Source: Singulisphaera sp. GP187 (lineage in GTDB: Bacteria; Planctomycetota; Planctomycetia; Gemmatales; Gemmataceae). Taken from it: a DNA stretch of 36,651 nt. A program made the position numbers and the translations under genes. Each line of letters begins with the position of its first letter. Within the stretch, counting starts at the first letter, position 1. Positions 15,873 to 24,095 of the stretch are shown piece after piece. Location of the stretch: positions 1-36,651 of the forward strand of contig CAMAUE010000042.1 in assembly GCA_945861245.1 (NCBI GenBank). Direction: 5' to 3'. The notes below the pieces were generated by a model. The model did not search any database. It saw only the letters and a list, made by a program, of their open reading frames with translations, and was not told the DNA's origin.

Positions 15873-16955
15873 ATGTCGACGTCATCCACATTCCACATCG
15901 CCGTGCTGCCGGGCGACGGCATCGGCATCGATGTTACCGAGGAAGCGGTGCGCGTGCTTCGTGCCGTCGAGCGTGCGGTCGGCGGGTTCGCGCTGACGAT
16001 GACGACGCACGAATCGGGCGCGGTCTGCTACCAGCGCACCGGCGCCGATTTGCCGGACGCCACAATCGACGCCTGCCGCCGCGCCGATGCCGTGCTGCTT
16101 GGCGCAATGGGCCATCCCGATATTCGCAAGCCCGACGGCACGGAGTTGACGCCGCAGGTGACGTTGCGCGTGATCTTCGACCTTTATGCCGGCGTGCGAC
16201 CGTGCAAGCTCTATGCCGGCGCGAAGTCGCCGCTCGCGGGCTTGAAGCCGGGCGACATCGATTTGATTATCCTCCGCGAGCAGACCGAGGGACTATTCGC
16301 CTCGCAGACCGGCGGCATCGTGCTTGGCGACCAGGTCGCGACCGACACGCTCGTGATGACTCGCCAAGGCATCGAGCGCATCAGTGAATTCGCATTCCAG
16401 CTGGCGGAAGGCCGACGCCAGCACGTTACCTGCGTTGACAAGGCGAATATCTTCAAAAGCTTCGCGTTCTTCCGCAAGATCTTCGATGAGGTCGGCGCCC
16501 GCCATCCCAACGTCGCCAGGCAGCACGCATACATTGATGCCCAGGCGCTGCACCTCGTCCAAAAACCAGGCAAGTTCGACGTAATCGTCACCGAGAACAT
16601 GTTCGGCGATATCCTATCCGACCTCGCGGCAGGGTTGATCGGCGGCATGGGCATGGCGCCGTCGGGCGATATTGGCGATCGCTTCGCCGTCTTTCAGCCC
16701 GCGCATGGCACGGCGCCGGACATCGCGGGCAAGGGCATCGCCAACCCGATCGCCGCCATCCTGTCCGCCGGCATGATGCTCGATTGGCTTGGCCGGCGTC
16801 GAAACCATCCTCAACTCGTCAAGGCAGGCCAACGGATCGAACAAGCCGTCGCAAAGGTGCTGGCCGAGGGCAAAACGCTGCCCGTCGATCAGGGCGGTTC
16901 GGCGACGACCCAGCAGGTGGGTGAGGCGATTGCCCGTTTTGTCGAGCGTTCGTAA
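15873..16955 (+). CDS. Isocitrate/isopropylmalate dehydrogenase-family enzyme
   Basis: NAD(P)-dependent beta-decarboxylating dehydrogenase of 360 residues. Visible family features: VLPGDGIGID nucleotide-side start (residues 11-20), LLGAMGHPDIR, GVRPCKLYAG (Arg109), LREQTEGLF (134-142) in place of the substrate-recognition loop, CVDKANIFKS with the catalytic Lys, ENMFGDILSDLAAGL with metal-binding aspartates, and PAHGTAPDIAGKGIANPIA for the coenzyme. The recognition loop REQTEGLF differs from canonical LeuB (RELTGGIYFG) and from NAD-isocitrate dehydrogenase (RENTEGEY), so the substrate is open: isopropylmalate, isocitrate, homoisocitrate or tartrate are all possible. No leu or lys biosynthesis genes are near. 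ATG 15873 is preceded by a GGAG about 15 nt away. It stands alone, with a palindrome upstream. Confidence 0.85.
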   Translation: MSTSSTFHIAVLPGDGIGIDVTEEAVRVLRAVERAVGGFALTMTTHESGAVCYQRTGADLPDATIDACRRADAVLLGAMGHPDIRKPDGTELTPQVTLRVIFDLYAGVRPCKLYAGAKSPLAGLKPGDIDLIILREQTEGLFASQTGGIVLGDQVATDTLVMTRQGIERISEFAFQLAEGRRQHVTCVDKANIFKSFAFFRKIFDEVGARHPNVARQHAYIDAQALHLVQKPGKFDVIVTENMFGDILSDLAAGLIGGMGMAPSGDIGDRFAVFQPAHGTAPDIAGKGIANPIAAILSAGMMLDWLGRRRNHPQLVKAGQRIEQAVAKVLAEGKTLPVDQGGSATTQQVGEAIARFVERS

Positions 16956-17112
16956 CGGAAGTCACGAGGATTCCGGCGCCGATTCTGCGAATATCAAGTT
17001 CTGCCTGGGCTTTAGGTTGCAACAAGCCGGGCATCCGCTACAATTCTCTTCACGAGCGCGCGTCCGCATCACATCCCGAGCAGGTTATTGGGGAACGCCG
17101 AAAGGGTCGTCG

Positions 17113-17295
17113 ATGGAAAAGTGGCTATGTTGGGGCTCGCTTGGCGCCGCCGGCATCTTCCTGCTCCTGCTCTTGCTCGACCTGATTATCTCTATTCCGT
17201 TTAGCCGAATCAGCGCGGTTGCCGATATTCTCGGTATTATCGCTTGCGCCCTGGTCGGATATTTGGCGTGGACATCGTACAAAGAATTGCGATGA
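17113..17295 (+). CDS. Small two-helix membrane protein
   Basis: 60-residue protein starting MEKWLCWGSLGAAG at ATG 17113, with a GAAAGGG ribosome binding site 6 nt upstream. It has two strongly hydrophobic segments (about residues 5-29 and 35-54) joined by a short loop (PFSRIS) and a short basic tail. No family was recognised. A longer frame from 16789 overlaps the dehydrogenase gene out of frame and is rejected. It sits alone between the dehydrogenase and the SecA-like gene on the same strand. Small proteins of this type are often accessory subunits, but nothing here indicates a partner. Confidence 0.6.
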   Translation: MEKWLCWGSLGAAGIFLLLLLLDLIISIPFSRISAVADILGIIACALVGYLAWTSYKELR

Positions 17296-17714
17296 CGGTT
17301 CATCCACGGCAGCATTTTGCCCCACCAGATTGGCTGATGTTGAGCTTTTCGAGCAAACGGCGATAGCCGGTGGTGGTAACGCCATTGGGAAGATCGATTT
17401 CGATGGTTAAGATTGGCCATGACCGTCCAAGGTGCAAATTATTCTCCGCCCGGCCAAGGATTTGCGCCTTGTAAAGCGGAATAGCCGAGTTATTTGACCT
17501 GGCGCGGTTCTCCGTCGCGTTGCATATTGTTCTAGATGGTGCGAAAAGGCAGAATTGACAGGTCCGTGGGGCCAGGCTTTCCACAGCTTGGCCAGGCTGG
17601 AAAGCCTGGCCCCACCTGTCAAATCAAGCTGGTGGGACCACTAACGCATGTACTCAGAAGCGCGTGGATTCGTTCCGGGCGCGGAATGACGTAGTATTCT
17701 GGAGCGATGGCATC
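17296..17714. other. Gene-poor interval with a possible gene remnant and a palindrome
   Basis: The interval holds no intact gene. On the minus strand, 17300-17420 translates in convincing codons as a protein tail (TIEIDLPNGVTTTGYRRLLEKLNIS) but has no upstream body or start, so it is probably a remnant. An imperfect palindrome follows at 17556-17621. The ribosome binding site of the SecA-like gene (GGAG, 17701-17704) closes the interval. Confidence 0.45.
17556..17621. repeat. Imperfect inverted repeat with a 4-nt insertion in one arm
   Basis: Left arm 17556-17582 and right arm 17599-17621 pair over 23 bp (tgacaggt and ggggccaggctttcc); the left arm has 4 extra bases. The core gccaggctttcc recurs in the loop as a partial copy. 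The arms are unlike families A-C. Confidence 0.75.
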
Positions 17715-19862
17715 GTGACAACACTCCCAACCATCATCGTCGAGAAGTCAACGCCAAGGCTTCCCGCGCCGCCGAACGTCGATCGATTCGGCTCGCGCTG
17801 GTGGAATCGCCTCAAGGCGTGGTTTGGCATGCCCATCAAACGCCGTCTGGGCTATGCCGCCTTGCAAGTGAAAATGATCCGCCATTGGGAAAGTGAGTTC
17901 GACAAACTCTCCGATGATACCGTTAAGCAAACGGGCCTGCATCTGCGTGGCCGAGCGCGCGGCGGGGAACCGCTGGACGACCTGATCGCCGAGACGTTCG
18001 GCCTGGTATGCGTCGCCTCGAAACGCACACTCGGATTGCGGCCGTTCGACGTGCAACTCGCCGCCGGCGTGGTGCTGCACAACGCGGCGCTCGGCGAGGT
18101 GTCCACGGGCGAAGGCAAAACGCTGATCGCCTCGCTGCCCGCCGCCCTCAACGCACTCGTCGGCAAAGGCGTGCATGTCACCACCGTCAACGACTACCTC
18201 GCTCAACGCGATGCCGACTATACCGCTCGCATCTACAACGCCATCGGCCTGAGCGTCGGCTGCCTTCAGCAGCGCATGTCCGACGACGACCGCAAAGCCG
18301 CCTATCAATGCGACATCACCTATGGCACGGCCTCCGAGTTTGGCTTCGACTTCCTGCGCGATCGCCTCAAAACCAAATCGAGCAGCGGGCAGAACCTGCC
18401 GTTCTGGTCGCCCTGGCTCAACACCGGGCAGGCGTTCCAGGCGCTCGATCCCAAAGTCCAGCGCGGGCATCACTATGCCCTCGTTGACGAGGCCGACAAC
18501 GTCTTCATCGACGACGCTCGTACGCCACTCGTCATCAGCACCGGTTCGCGCCCGGCTACCGAGGAGGAATCGGTCGTCTACATCTGGTCCGACGCGCTCG
18601 GCAAGGAGATGATCCGCGACCATCACTTCTACCTCGACGAGAAAAAGCAGAAGGTCGAGCTGAGCGAGGAAGGCCGACACCTGATCCGCTATTCGAAGCC
18701 GCCATTCGGCAAACATTCACACGCCATGGACAAGTTGCACGAGCACGTCGAACGCGCGATCCATGCGAACCATCGCTTTCGGCTCGATCAGCATTACATG
18801 GTCCAGGAAAACAAAGTCGTCATCATCGACGAGAGCACCGGCCGACCGATGCCCGACCGCCAATGGAGTGAGGGATTGCATCAAGCCGTCGAGGCGAAGG
18901 AAAAGATTCCGATCACGTACAAGACCGATCATGCCGCCCAGATCACGTATCAATCGTACTACAAACAATACACGAAGCTTTCGGGCATGACGGGCACGGC
19001 GATTCAGAACTTCTGGGAGATGCGCCGCGTTTACAAGCTCTGGGTCGTGCAGATTCCCACGAATCGCCTGGCTCAACGAATCATAATGCCCGACCGCGTC
19101 TTTCCGACCGAGAACGCGAAGTTCGATGCAATCGTCGATGAAGTGAACAAACTGAAAGTTGACGGCAGGCCAGTGCTCATCGGCACGCGGTCCGTTGATA
19201 AGTCCGAAGCGTTGAGCAAGAAGCTACTGGTGGCGAGCATCGTGCATTTCGTGTTGAACGCGAAACCGGACAACGCCGAGCGCGAGGCTCAGATCGTCGC
19301 ACAAGCCGGACGCTCCGGCGCCGTCACCATCGCCACCAATATGGCCGGTCGCGGGACCGATATATTGCTGGGCGGCAACGTCGAAGCGCTGGCGTGGACT
19401 CAGCTCAAGACGCAGTACAAGCATCGCCATCTGGTTCCGCCCGACCTTTGGCAACAGCTCGTCGAAACCATCGAAGGCCAGGAGGCGACACGCGCCAACC
19501 AAGGCGCGGTAATCCAGGCCGGCGGATTGCACGTCATCGGCACCGAGCGCCACGAAGCTGCCCGCATCGACCGCCAATTGATTGGCCGAGCGGCGCGGCA
19601 GGGCGATCCGGGCTCGTGCCAATTCTTCCTGTCGCTCGACGATGAGATACTGGAAGGTTTAGGCCAAGATCGGCAGGAGTATCTGAAAAAGCTCGGCGAG
19701 ACCGGCGGGAACCGCGATTGGGACGGCTTCGCTCCGGAGTTCATCAGCGCCCAACGCACCATCGAAAAACGCCACTTCCGCCAACGCCTCGACCTCATGA
19801 ACTACGAACGCCAACGGCAAGAGGTTCTGAAGGACCTTGGGGCGGATCCGTATGTGGATTGA
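17715..19862 (+). CDS. Short SecA-like translocase ATPase (SecA paralogue)
   Basis: DEAD-type motor of the SecA family, 715 residues from GTG 17715. It has Walker A GEVSTGEGKT (127-136), HVTTVNDYLAQRD, YGTASEFGFDFLRD, Walker B VDEADNVFIDDARTPL (257-272), the preprotein-crosslinking segment (about 280-410), SGMTGTA, TNMAGRGTDILLGGN and the RQLIGRAARQGDPGS arginine-finger block. Canonical SecA is 830-1000 residues; this one ends about 110 residues after that block, so most of the helical wing/scaffold region and the zinc-binding tail are missing. It therefore resembles accessory SecA-like ATPases rather than the housekeeping protein, and its cargo is unknown. GTG 17715 has a GGAG site 10 nt upstream; an in-frame GTG at 17664 is the alternative. 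A family B palindrome follows. Confidence 0.85.
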   Translation: MTTLPTIIVEKSTPRLPAPPNVDRFGSRWWNRLKAWFGMPIKRRLGYAALQVKMIRHWESEFDKLSDDTVKQTGLHLRGRARGGEPLDDLIAETFGLVCVASKRTLGLRPFDVQLAAGVVLHNAALGEVSTGEGKTLIASLPAALNALVGKGVHVTTVNDYLAQRDADYTARIYNAIGLSVGCLQQRMSDDDRKAAYQCDITYGTASEFGFDFLRDRLKTKSSSGQNLPFWSPWLNTGQAFQALDPKVQRGHHYALVDEADNVFIDDARTPLVISTGSRPATEEESVVYIWSDALGKEMIRDHHFYLDEKKQKVELSEEGRHLIRYSKPPFGKHSHAMDKLHEHVERAIHANHRFRLDQHYMVQENKVVIIDESTGRPMPDRQWSEGLHQAVEAKEKIPITYKTDHAAQITYQSYYKQYTKLSGMTGTAIQNFWEMRRVYKLWVVQIPTNRLAQRIIMPDRVFPTENAKFDAIVDEVNKLKVDGRPVLIGTRSVDKSEALSKKLLVASIVHFVLNAKPDNAEREAQIVAQAGRSGAVTIATNMAGRGTDILLGGNVEALAWTQLKTQYKHRHLVPPDLWQQLVETIEGQEATRANQGAVIQAGGLHVIGTERHEAARIDRQLIGRAARQGDPGSCQFFLSLDDEILEGLGQDRQEYLKKLGETGGNRDWDGFAPEFISAQRTIEKRHFRQRLDLMNYERQRQEVLKDLGADPYVD

Positions 19863-19880
19863 TGGGGTTTCCTGTTTTCT

Positions 19881-19930
19881 GCTTGCGGCTTAGCGCTCAG
19901 GTAATCCCACGCGAGCGCTAAGCCGCAAGC
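19881..19930. repeat. Family B palindrome
   Basis: Perfect 18-bp arms 19881-19898 (gcttgcggcttagcgctc) and 19913-19930, loop 14 nt. It lies between the convergent SecA-like gene and the following minus-strand gene, 18 nt after the SecA-like stop. Confidence 0.92.
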
Positions 19931-19944
19931 GGAAAATGCGTGGC

Positions 19945-20409
19945 TCAACGCCTGACGATACGCACCACCGCGGCCTCCTGAACCGCCATGTCGGCGATCA
20001 CGCATTTCGCTTTGGTGTGTGGCGCGATGTCATTTTCGAGCCGCACCAACCCCGAGCTAAACTCATCGCCCGCCTTGTCGAGCAGCACAAAGTGCAGGTC
20101 GCCGCGTTGAATCGCACGATTGCCGGCGATGACGAGTAACTCCAGACTCCGTTGCTCGCGGCGAACGATGAAGGTCTGCTTCGATTCCGCGCGAATGCCG
20201 ATGATCTCGTCTATTACCTTTTGTTCGACGAGGCCTGGGCCAAGCTCGAGCGTCCGTTCGCCGCCGCTGGTGAAGCTTGTCGCGCCTGGCCAAACGATGC
20301 TGACGCGCGTGCCTGGTTCGGTGTCGAGTGCGTTCGTCCAGATACCGGCGCTGATGCCGAGCAAACCGACGAGGAGAAATGCGACGAAGAACCAGCGAGT
20401 TCGCGACAT
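19945..20409 (-). CDS. Membrane-anchored hypothetical protein
   Basis: 154-residue protein of unrecognised family. Residues 6-26 (WFFVAFLLVGLLGISAGIWTN less the last residues) form a signal anchor; the rest is a soluble domain alternating beta-strands with acidic and basic residues (LELGPGLVEQKVIDEIIGIRAE, FIVRREQRSLELLVIAGN). No catalytic motif is apparent. It is flanked by palindromes on both sides (family B at 19881 and a 29-bp one at 20428), so it looks like a single transcription unit. ATG 20409 is the first start of the frame and suits the anchor. Function unknown. Confidence 0.6.
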   Translation of the reverse strand: MSRTRWFFVAFLLVGLLGISAGIWTNALDTEPGTRVSIVWPGATSFTSGGERTLELGPGLVEQKVIDEIIGIRAESKQTFIVRREQRSLELLVIAGNRAIQRGDLHFVLLDKAGDEFSSGLVRLENDIAPHTKAKCVIADMAVQEAAVVRIVRR

Positions 20410-20427
20410 GCAATAGACCTCACTTAT

Positions 20428-20497
20428 GGCGAGCCTGGCCGCGTAAGCGGCAGGTTTGCGGGAGCGTCAACCTGCCGCTTACGCGGCCAGGCTCGCC
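20428..20497. repeat. Perfect 29-bp inverted repeat
   Basis: Arms 20428-20456 (ggcgagcctggccgcgtaag at the outer end) and 20469-20497 are exact reverse complements, loop 12 nt. It lies 17 nt after the nucleoside hydrolase gene on that gene's strand and could end its transcript. Confidence 0.92.
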
Positions 20498-20514
20498 AAG
20501 CTTTTGACGATCTC

Positions 20515-22461
20515 TCACGGCTCATACAGCAGCAGGTTGTCGATCCACAGCCGTCCCGCCGCCGGCAGCGTGAACGTCACGTCGCGCAGCGAGCCACCGG
20601 GACGCAGGGCGTTTGGCGCGACTTCGAGCCTTGCCTCGGCCCAATCGTTTTGCTTGAGATTTTTCAGGTCGAGCAGTGCCGAGATTTTCTTATCTGCCGA
20701 TTCGAGGCGAACGGACATTGCATCAGCGCCTTCCAGCTTGTAGCGGAACGACAGGTGCGTCACGTCGCCGATAGGCCGATCGCCGCGGAGGTTGACGCGC
20801 AGCCAGGCTTTGTCCTTGTCGGTCGGGTGCGGGATCGATTTGGCGGCGTGCCAAACGAAGCCTTGCTTCTGGGCGATCTCGAAGTCGCCGGGCCATTCTT
20901 TACCTTGCTTGCCTGCGTCAAACAGACCGGTGAAGAGGAAACGTTTGGGGAATGGTCGCGTCTCGTTCACATCGCTGGCGTCATAGAGCACGATGTCGTC
21001 GATGAGCAGTTCCGCACGCGGGTCGGCATAGAACTGGATGTCGTCGATGCGTTCAAATTCCGCGAGCGGCCCGCCTGTGCCGTCGGGTTTGCGCATCTGC
21101 GTCATGTCCACACAGCCGTTTTGCCACTTTTCTTGTGGCAATCCCTTGAGCATCAGGCAGCGGTGGTAGCCATTGCTGAGGCTGTAGAGCTGCACACGCA
21201 GGGTGTCGGTTCCCTTCAGCCAATACTTGAAGCGTAGCCGGGTGTTCTTGCCCATCGGCATGCTGGGCACGGGATTGAAAACGACGGCGGTGTAGAGCGT
21301 CTTCATCTCACCCTGGCGATCGTCGAAGTCCTGGGTTAATACGCCGCGCAAGGCGCGTTTGCTCGTTGGCGGAGCAATGGCGGTCTCGATTCGCCCGCTC
21401 AGCCACCAGCGTTTCTCGATGTCGGTCTCGCAGTCTTCAAACACGTGCACGCGGTTCGGCATCTTGCCGGGATCAAGCAGCTTCGATTCGTTGATGACGC
21501 GCATCGTGGGCAGCGCTTTGGGCATCGCCGAGGCGACACGTTCGACATACCAGTCGAGATAGGCGTCGGACTTGATCGCGGTGGCGACGCGGGCGTTCGG
21601 CTTGCCGATGCGGACAGGCACTGTGAAGCCTTTGTCGTCGACGCCGAGAGCTAGGTCTTCCATCGTACAGAATTTTTCTGTATGGATCAGGGCGATGGCG
21701 ACGGGATCGTAAAGCACCGGAACATTCTTCTCCTGCCAGAGTTGCGTCATCGCCTGTAGCGAGAGCGTCAGAAGCGAGCCGGCGTCGAACAGCTTTTTCT
21801 GCCGACGCGCATCGAACGCGACCATCGCCGTCGCATCGAGCGGCGCGACGGTCATTGACACGCCAGAGCGGAACACGATCTGGGCCGCCTTCACGTCGGC
21901 GACGATGTTGTACTCCGCTTGCGGCTTCGACCCGTCGGCATAGCCGCGGCGCACCGATCCGCCCATGATCACCAGGCGTTTGATCTTCGCCTTCGTTTCG
22001 GGATGATCGGTGAAGAGCTTCGCGATGTTCGTCAACGGCCCGATGGCGACGAGGGTGAGTTCGCCCGGCGCGTCGTTGATCTTCTTGGCGAGAAACTCCA
22101 CCGCCGGTGTTTTGGCGGGCTTCGGATCGCGGAAGTAAACGCTGGCGTGATTGCCGTACTGCACCTGCCAATAATCGAGCGGCTTCGATTTTTCGGCCAG
22201 CCCGGCGGCGACGGGCACGTCCTTGCGACCGACGGCGGTGAGGAAGCGCAACGTCATCTGCGCTCGTTTATACGCATCGTGGCCAACGGTCGTCACGCCG
22301 CGCAGGTCCAACTCCGGACTGGCAAGCACCAGGGCCAGGGCGAAGGTGTCGTCGATGTCCTCGCCGATGTCGAAATCGAGCAGGATAGGTGTTTTTACTT
22401 GTGCCTGCGCGATTGTCGGAGTGAGCAGCAGAATGGCGAAAAAGAAAAGCGAACGCAACAT
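20515..22461 (-). CDS. Exported nucleoside hydrolase-family protein with C-terminal beta-sandwich extension
   Basis: Inosine-uridine-type nucleoside hydrolase fold; such enzymes split ribonucleosides into base and ribose. The 648-residue protein has a signal peptide (1-20), then the calcium-binding start LLDFDIGEDIDDTFAL (27-42; aspartates 29, 31, 35, 37, 38), VAIGPLTNIAKL, VIMGGSV, and YDPVAIALIH. In classical members a His stands where Tyr precedes DP, so the general acid is replaced here. The hydrolase part ends near residue 320, and the remaining 330 residues hold two similar beta-rich modules ending LLIDDIVLYD and LWIDNLLLYEP, as in carbohydrate-binding-like domains. The usual length is 310-350 residues, so this is a fusion. 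GAGG site 8 nt before ATG 22461. Probable periplasmic or surface enzyme; substrate unproven. Confidence 0.85.
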   Translation of the reverse strand: MLRSLFFFAILLLTPTIAQAQVKTPILLDFDIGEDIDDTFALALVLASPELDLRGVTTVGHDAYKRAQMTLRFLTAVGRKDVPVAAGLAEKSKPLDYWQVQYGNHASVYFRDPKPAKTPAVEFLAKKINDAPGELTLVAIGPLTNIAKLFTDHPETKAKIKRLVIMGGSVRRGYADGSKPQAEYNIVADVKAAQIVFRSGVSMTVAPLDATAMVAFDARRQKKLFDAGSLLTLSLQAMTQLWQEKNVPVLYDPVAIALIHTEKFCTMEDLALGVDDKGFTVPVRIGKPNARVATAIKSDAYLDWYVERVASAMPKALPTMRVINESKLLDPGKMPNRVHVFEDCETDIEKRWWLSGRIETAIAPPTSKRALRGVLTQDFDDRQGEMKTLYTAVVFNPVPSMPMGKNTRLRFKYWLKGTDTLRVQLYSLSNGYHRCLMLKGLPQEKWQNGCVDMTQMRKPDGTGGPLAEFERIDDIQFYADPRAELLIDDIVLYDASDVNETRPFPKRFLFTGLFDAGKQGKEWPGDFEIAQKQGFVWHAAKSIPHPTDKDKAWLRVNLRGDRPIGDVTHLSFRYKLEGADAMSVRLESADKKISALLDLKNLKQNDWAEARLEVAPNALRPGGSLRDVTFTLPAAGRLWIDNLLLYEP

Positions 22462-22513
22462 GGTGTGACCTCATGGGAGTCGTGAGAGGAGTTGGCGTAC
22501 GGTATGAACCAAG

Positions 22514-22987
22514 TCATTTCTTCACTGGAATTTTGCTCACTTCCTTGTCGTTCTCGATGAACACGATGTCGGCGTAGTCGCCGCGCGGCACGGAGACGAT
22601 GAGCGGGACGGTGAACTTCGCGCTGGGGCTTTCCTTGCCGACCGCCTTGTAGACGATGATGAGTTGCTGCTTTTCGATGCTGACTTTTTCCACGTCATAT
22701 TTCCACAGGGCATTGCCCGACTTGATGGCGGTGATGACTAGGTTCTTCTGGAAAAGGCTCTCGGTTACGAGCTTGGGTTTGCCGCCCATGACAAAACCGA
22801 TGCCGAAGATTTGGTCGTAGCTCTTCTTGTCGTGCAGCACGAGGAACGCGGGATTGCCCGGCAGCGGCGCGTTGTTCTTGACGAAGTAGCTCTTGGCGTA
22901 GATTTCGTAGGCGACTTTTTCGCCGGCGTGACTCGTGGCAACGAGAAGTAGGAGGATTAGCGGGGCGGTAATGCGAAGTAGTGGCAT
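22514..22987 (-). CDS. Exported hypothetical protein, possibly PrcB_C-like
   Basis: 157-residue secreted protein. Residues 1-21 are a signal peptide (APLILLLLVATSHAG). The mature part is a small beta-rich domain (FLVLHDKKSYDQIFG, LVITAIKSGN, VPLIVSVPRGDYADIVFIEND). The SYDQIFG segment with a late basic/acidic VPLIVSVPRG strand resembles the PrcB C-terminal domain, but the likeness is weak. It starts 52 nt upstream of the nucleoside hydrolase on the same strand, so the two may be co-transcribed. Function unknown. Confidence 0.6.
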   Translation of the reverse strand: MPLLRITAPLILLLLVATSHAGEKVAYEIYAKSYFVKNNAPLPGNPAFLVLHDKKSYDQIFGIGFVMGGKPKLVTESLFQKNLVITAIKSGNALWKYDVEKVSIEKQQLIIVYKAVGKESPSAKFTVPLIVSVPRGDYADIVFIENDKEVSKIPVKK

Positions 22988-23013
22988 GAATGTGGTCCAA
23001 GAATAATGAGAAC

Positions 23014-23040
23014 AAAAAAACCTCCCGAGTTCGGGAGGTT
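23014..23040 (-). terminator. Intrinsic terminator for the minus strand
   Basis: Stem 23019-23028 and 23031-23040 (aacctcccga / tcgggaggtt) with a 2-nt loop. On the minus strand it is followed by seven T residues (23014-23020 on the plus strand are A). It fits as the end of the TPR-like gene that stops at 23125, beyond a family B palindrome. Confidence 0.8.
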
Positions 23041-23059
23041 ATTGTAGGGTTTTCGTATT

Positions 23060-23113
23060 CCGCTTGCGGCTTAGAGCTCGCGCGGGATAATCCGAGCGCT
23101 AAGCCGCAAGCGG
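23060..23113. repeat. Family B palindrome, one mismatch
   Basis: Arms 23060-23080 (ccgcttgcggcttagagctcg) and 23093-23113 pair at all but one position (a for c). It lies between the stop of the TPR-like gene and its terminator. Confidence 0.9.
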
Positions 23114-23124
23114 GAAACTTGAGA

Positions 23125-23907
23125 TCAGCGTTGCAGTTCCGCGAGCGTCAGGTACAGGCGGCCGAGGTGATGCCAGGCGCCAATCGCGGGCAGCTTGGCG
23201 ACGGCGGCGGTGAGGTGCTGCTTGGCACCGGCGTTGTCCCCCGCGAACAGCGCCGCCATACCGCGATTGAACAGCACCGGCACGCTTGGGGCTTGCGCAT
23301 CCCACAGCTTGCGTGCTTCATCATGTCGGCCACGATGCCAGGCCAAGGCAGCTTTTTCGTTGTCCCACGCAGCACGCCAATCGCTCGGCACGGATGCATC
23401 GTGCGTTCGCAGGAAGATGTCCGCAGCGTCGAAATGCTTCGCCAGCCGCAACGCGCCGACAACCAGCAACATCTCCGGGAAACTCTTCCTCTTGGCGACT
23501 TCGTCCTGCCAGGTGGACAAATCGGTCGCCGTCGTCGGTCGGCCTGGAGTCGGACGCATCTCGGCGAGGTTCGGCTTCGTCAATATTTGTTGGAAGTTGC
23601 GCATCAGCTGTGGGAAGTTGGCGGCACAGAACGCCACGGCGACGATCGATTCATGATGCGCGACCAGATGCGACCAGTGCGGCGGGGCTTTCACGCGGCT
23701 CGTGGGTGCCGATGCGATCAACGGCAGCACGGCGAGCGATTCGTCCCACGCCAGCTTCGGGTCCAACGGCTGTACCGGGCCGACTTCGTAGGGAGTGACT
23801 TCGCCGTCAAACGTCGCAATGCCCGCAGCCTGCGTGTCCGCCTGGCGCTGGAGATAGCTGGCGAGCAGATCCGACAATTTCGGCTGAACAAATGTTTCGT
23901 TCGACAT
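23125..23907 (-). CDS. TPR-like helical hypothetical protein
   Basis: 260-residue cytoplasmic protein without signal peptide or membrane segment. It is helical and alanine-rich; the C-terminal half (about 150-258) reads as tetratricopeptide-like helix pairs (ALAWHRGRHDEARKLWDAQ, VLFNRGMAALFAGDNAGAKQHLTAAV, AWHHLGRLYLTLAEL). The N-terminal half resembles no family I recognise. ATG 23907 has a GGGGAGA ribosome binding site 7 nt upstream and is preferred over the longer frame to 24099, which would start within a family C palindrome region. The gene is followed by a good terminator. Likely a protein-interaction adaptor; partner unknown. Confidence 0.65.
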   Translation of the reverse strand: MSNETFVQPKLSDLLASYLQRQADTQAAGIATFDGEVTPYEVGPVQPLDPKLAWDESLAVLPLIASAPTSRVKAPPHWSHLVAHHESIVAVAFCAANFPQLMRNFQQILTKPNLAEMRPTPGRPTTATDLSTWQDEVAKRKSFPEMLLVVGALRLAKHFDAADIFLRTHDASVPSDWRAAWDNEKAALAWHRGRHDEARKLWDAQAPSVPVLFNRGMAALFAGDNAGAKQHLTAAVAKLPAIGAWHHLGRLYLTLAELQR

Positions 23908-24007
23908 GGTAAGTCTCCCCAGTTGGCCCAATACATGGATTGTATTCGCCAACGGAACGCTGGGGATGGCCGAACTTGCGCGAAAAAATAAGCATCCTCC
24001 ACGATTT

Positions 24008-24087
24008 CGTTTAACCGCTCGCTTCTGGCAAGCGCGGTCGTGTGGTGAACGCACCAATTGCGCTCGACGAAAGCAAGCGGCTAAACG
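24008..24087. repeat. Family C palindrome (diverged copy)
   Basis: Begins cgtttaaccgctcgcttctg and ends aagcaagcggctaaacg. The outer arms pair imperfectly, and the layout matches the cleaner copies at 31079-31156 and 33704-33804. Lies between the TPR-like gene and the 40-residue membrane protein gene. Confidence 0.8.
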
Positions 24088-24095
24088 AGGCGTGA

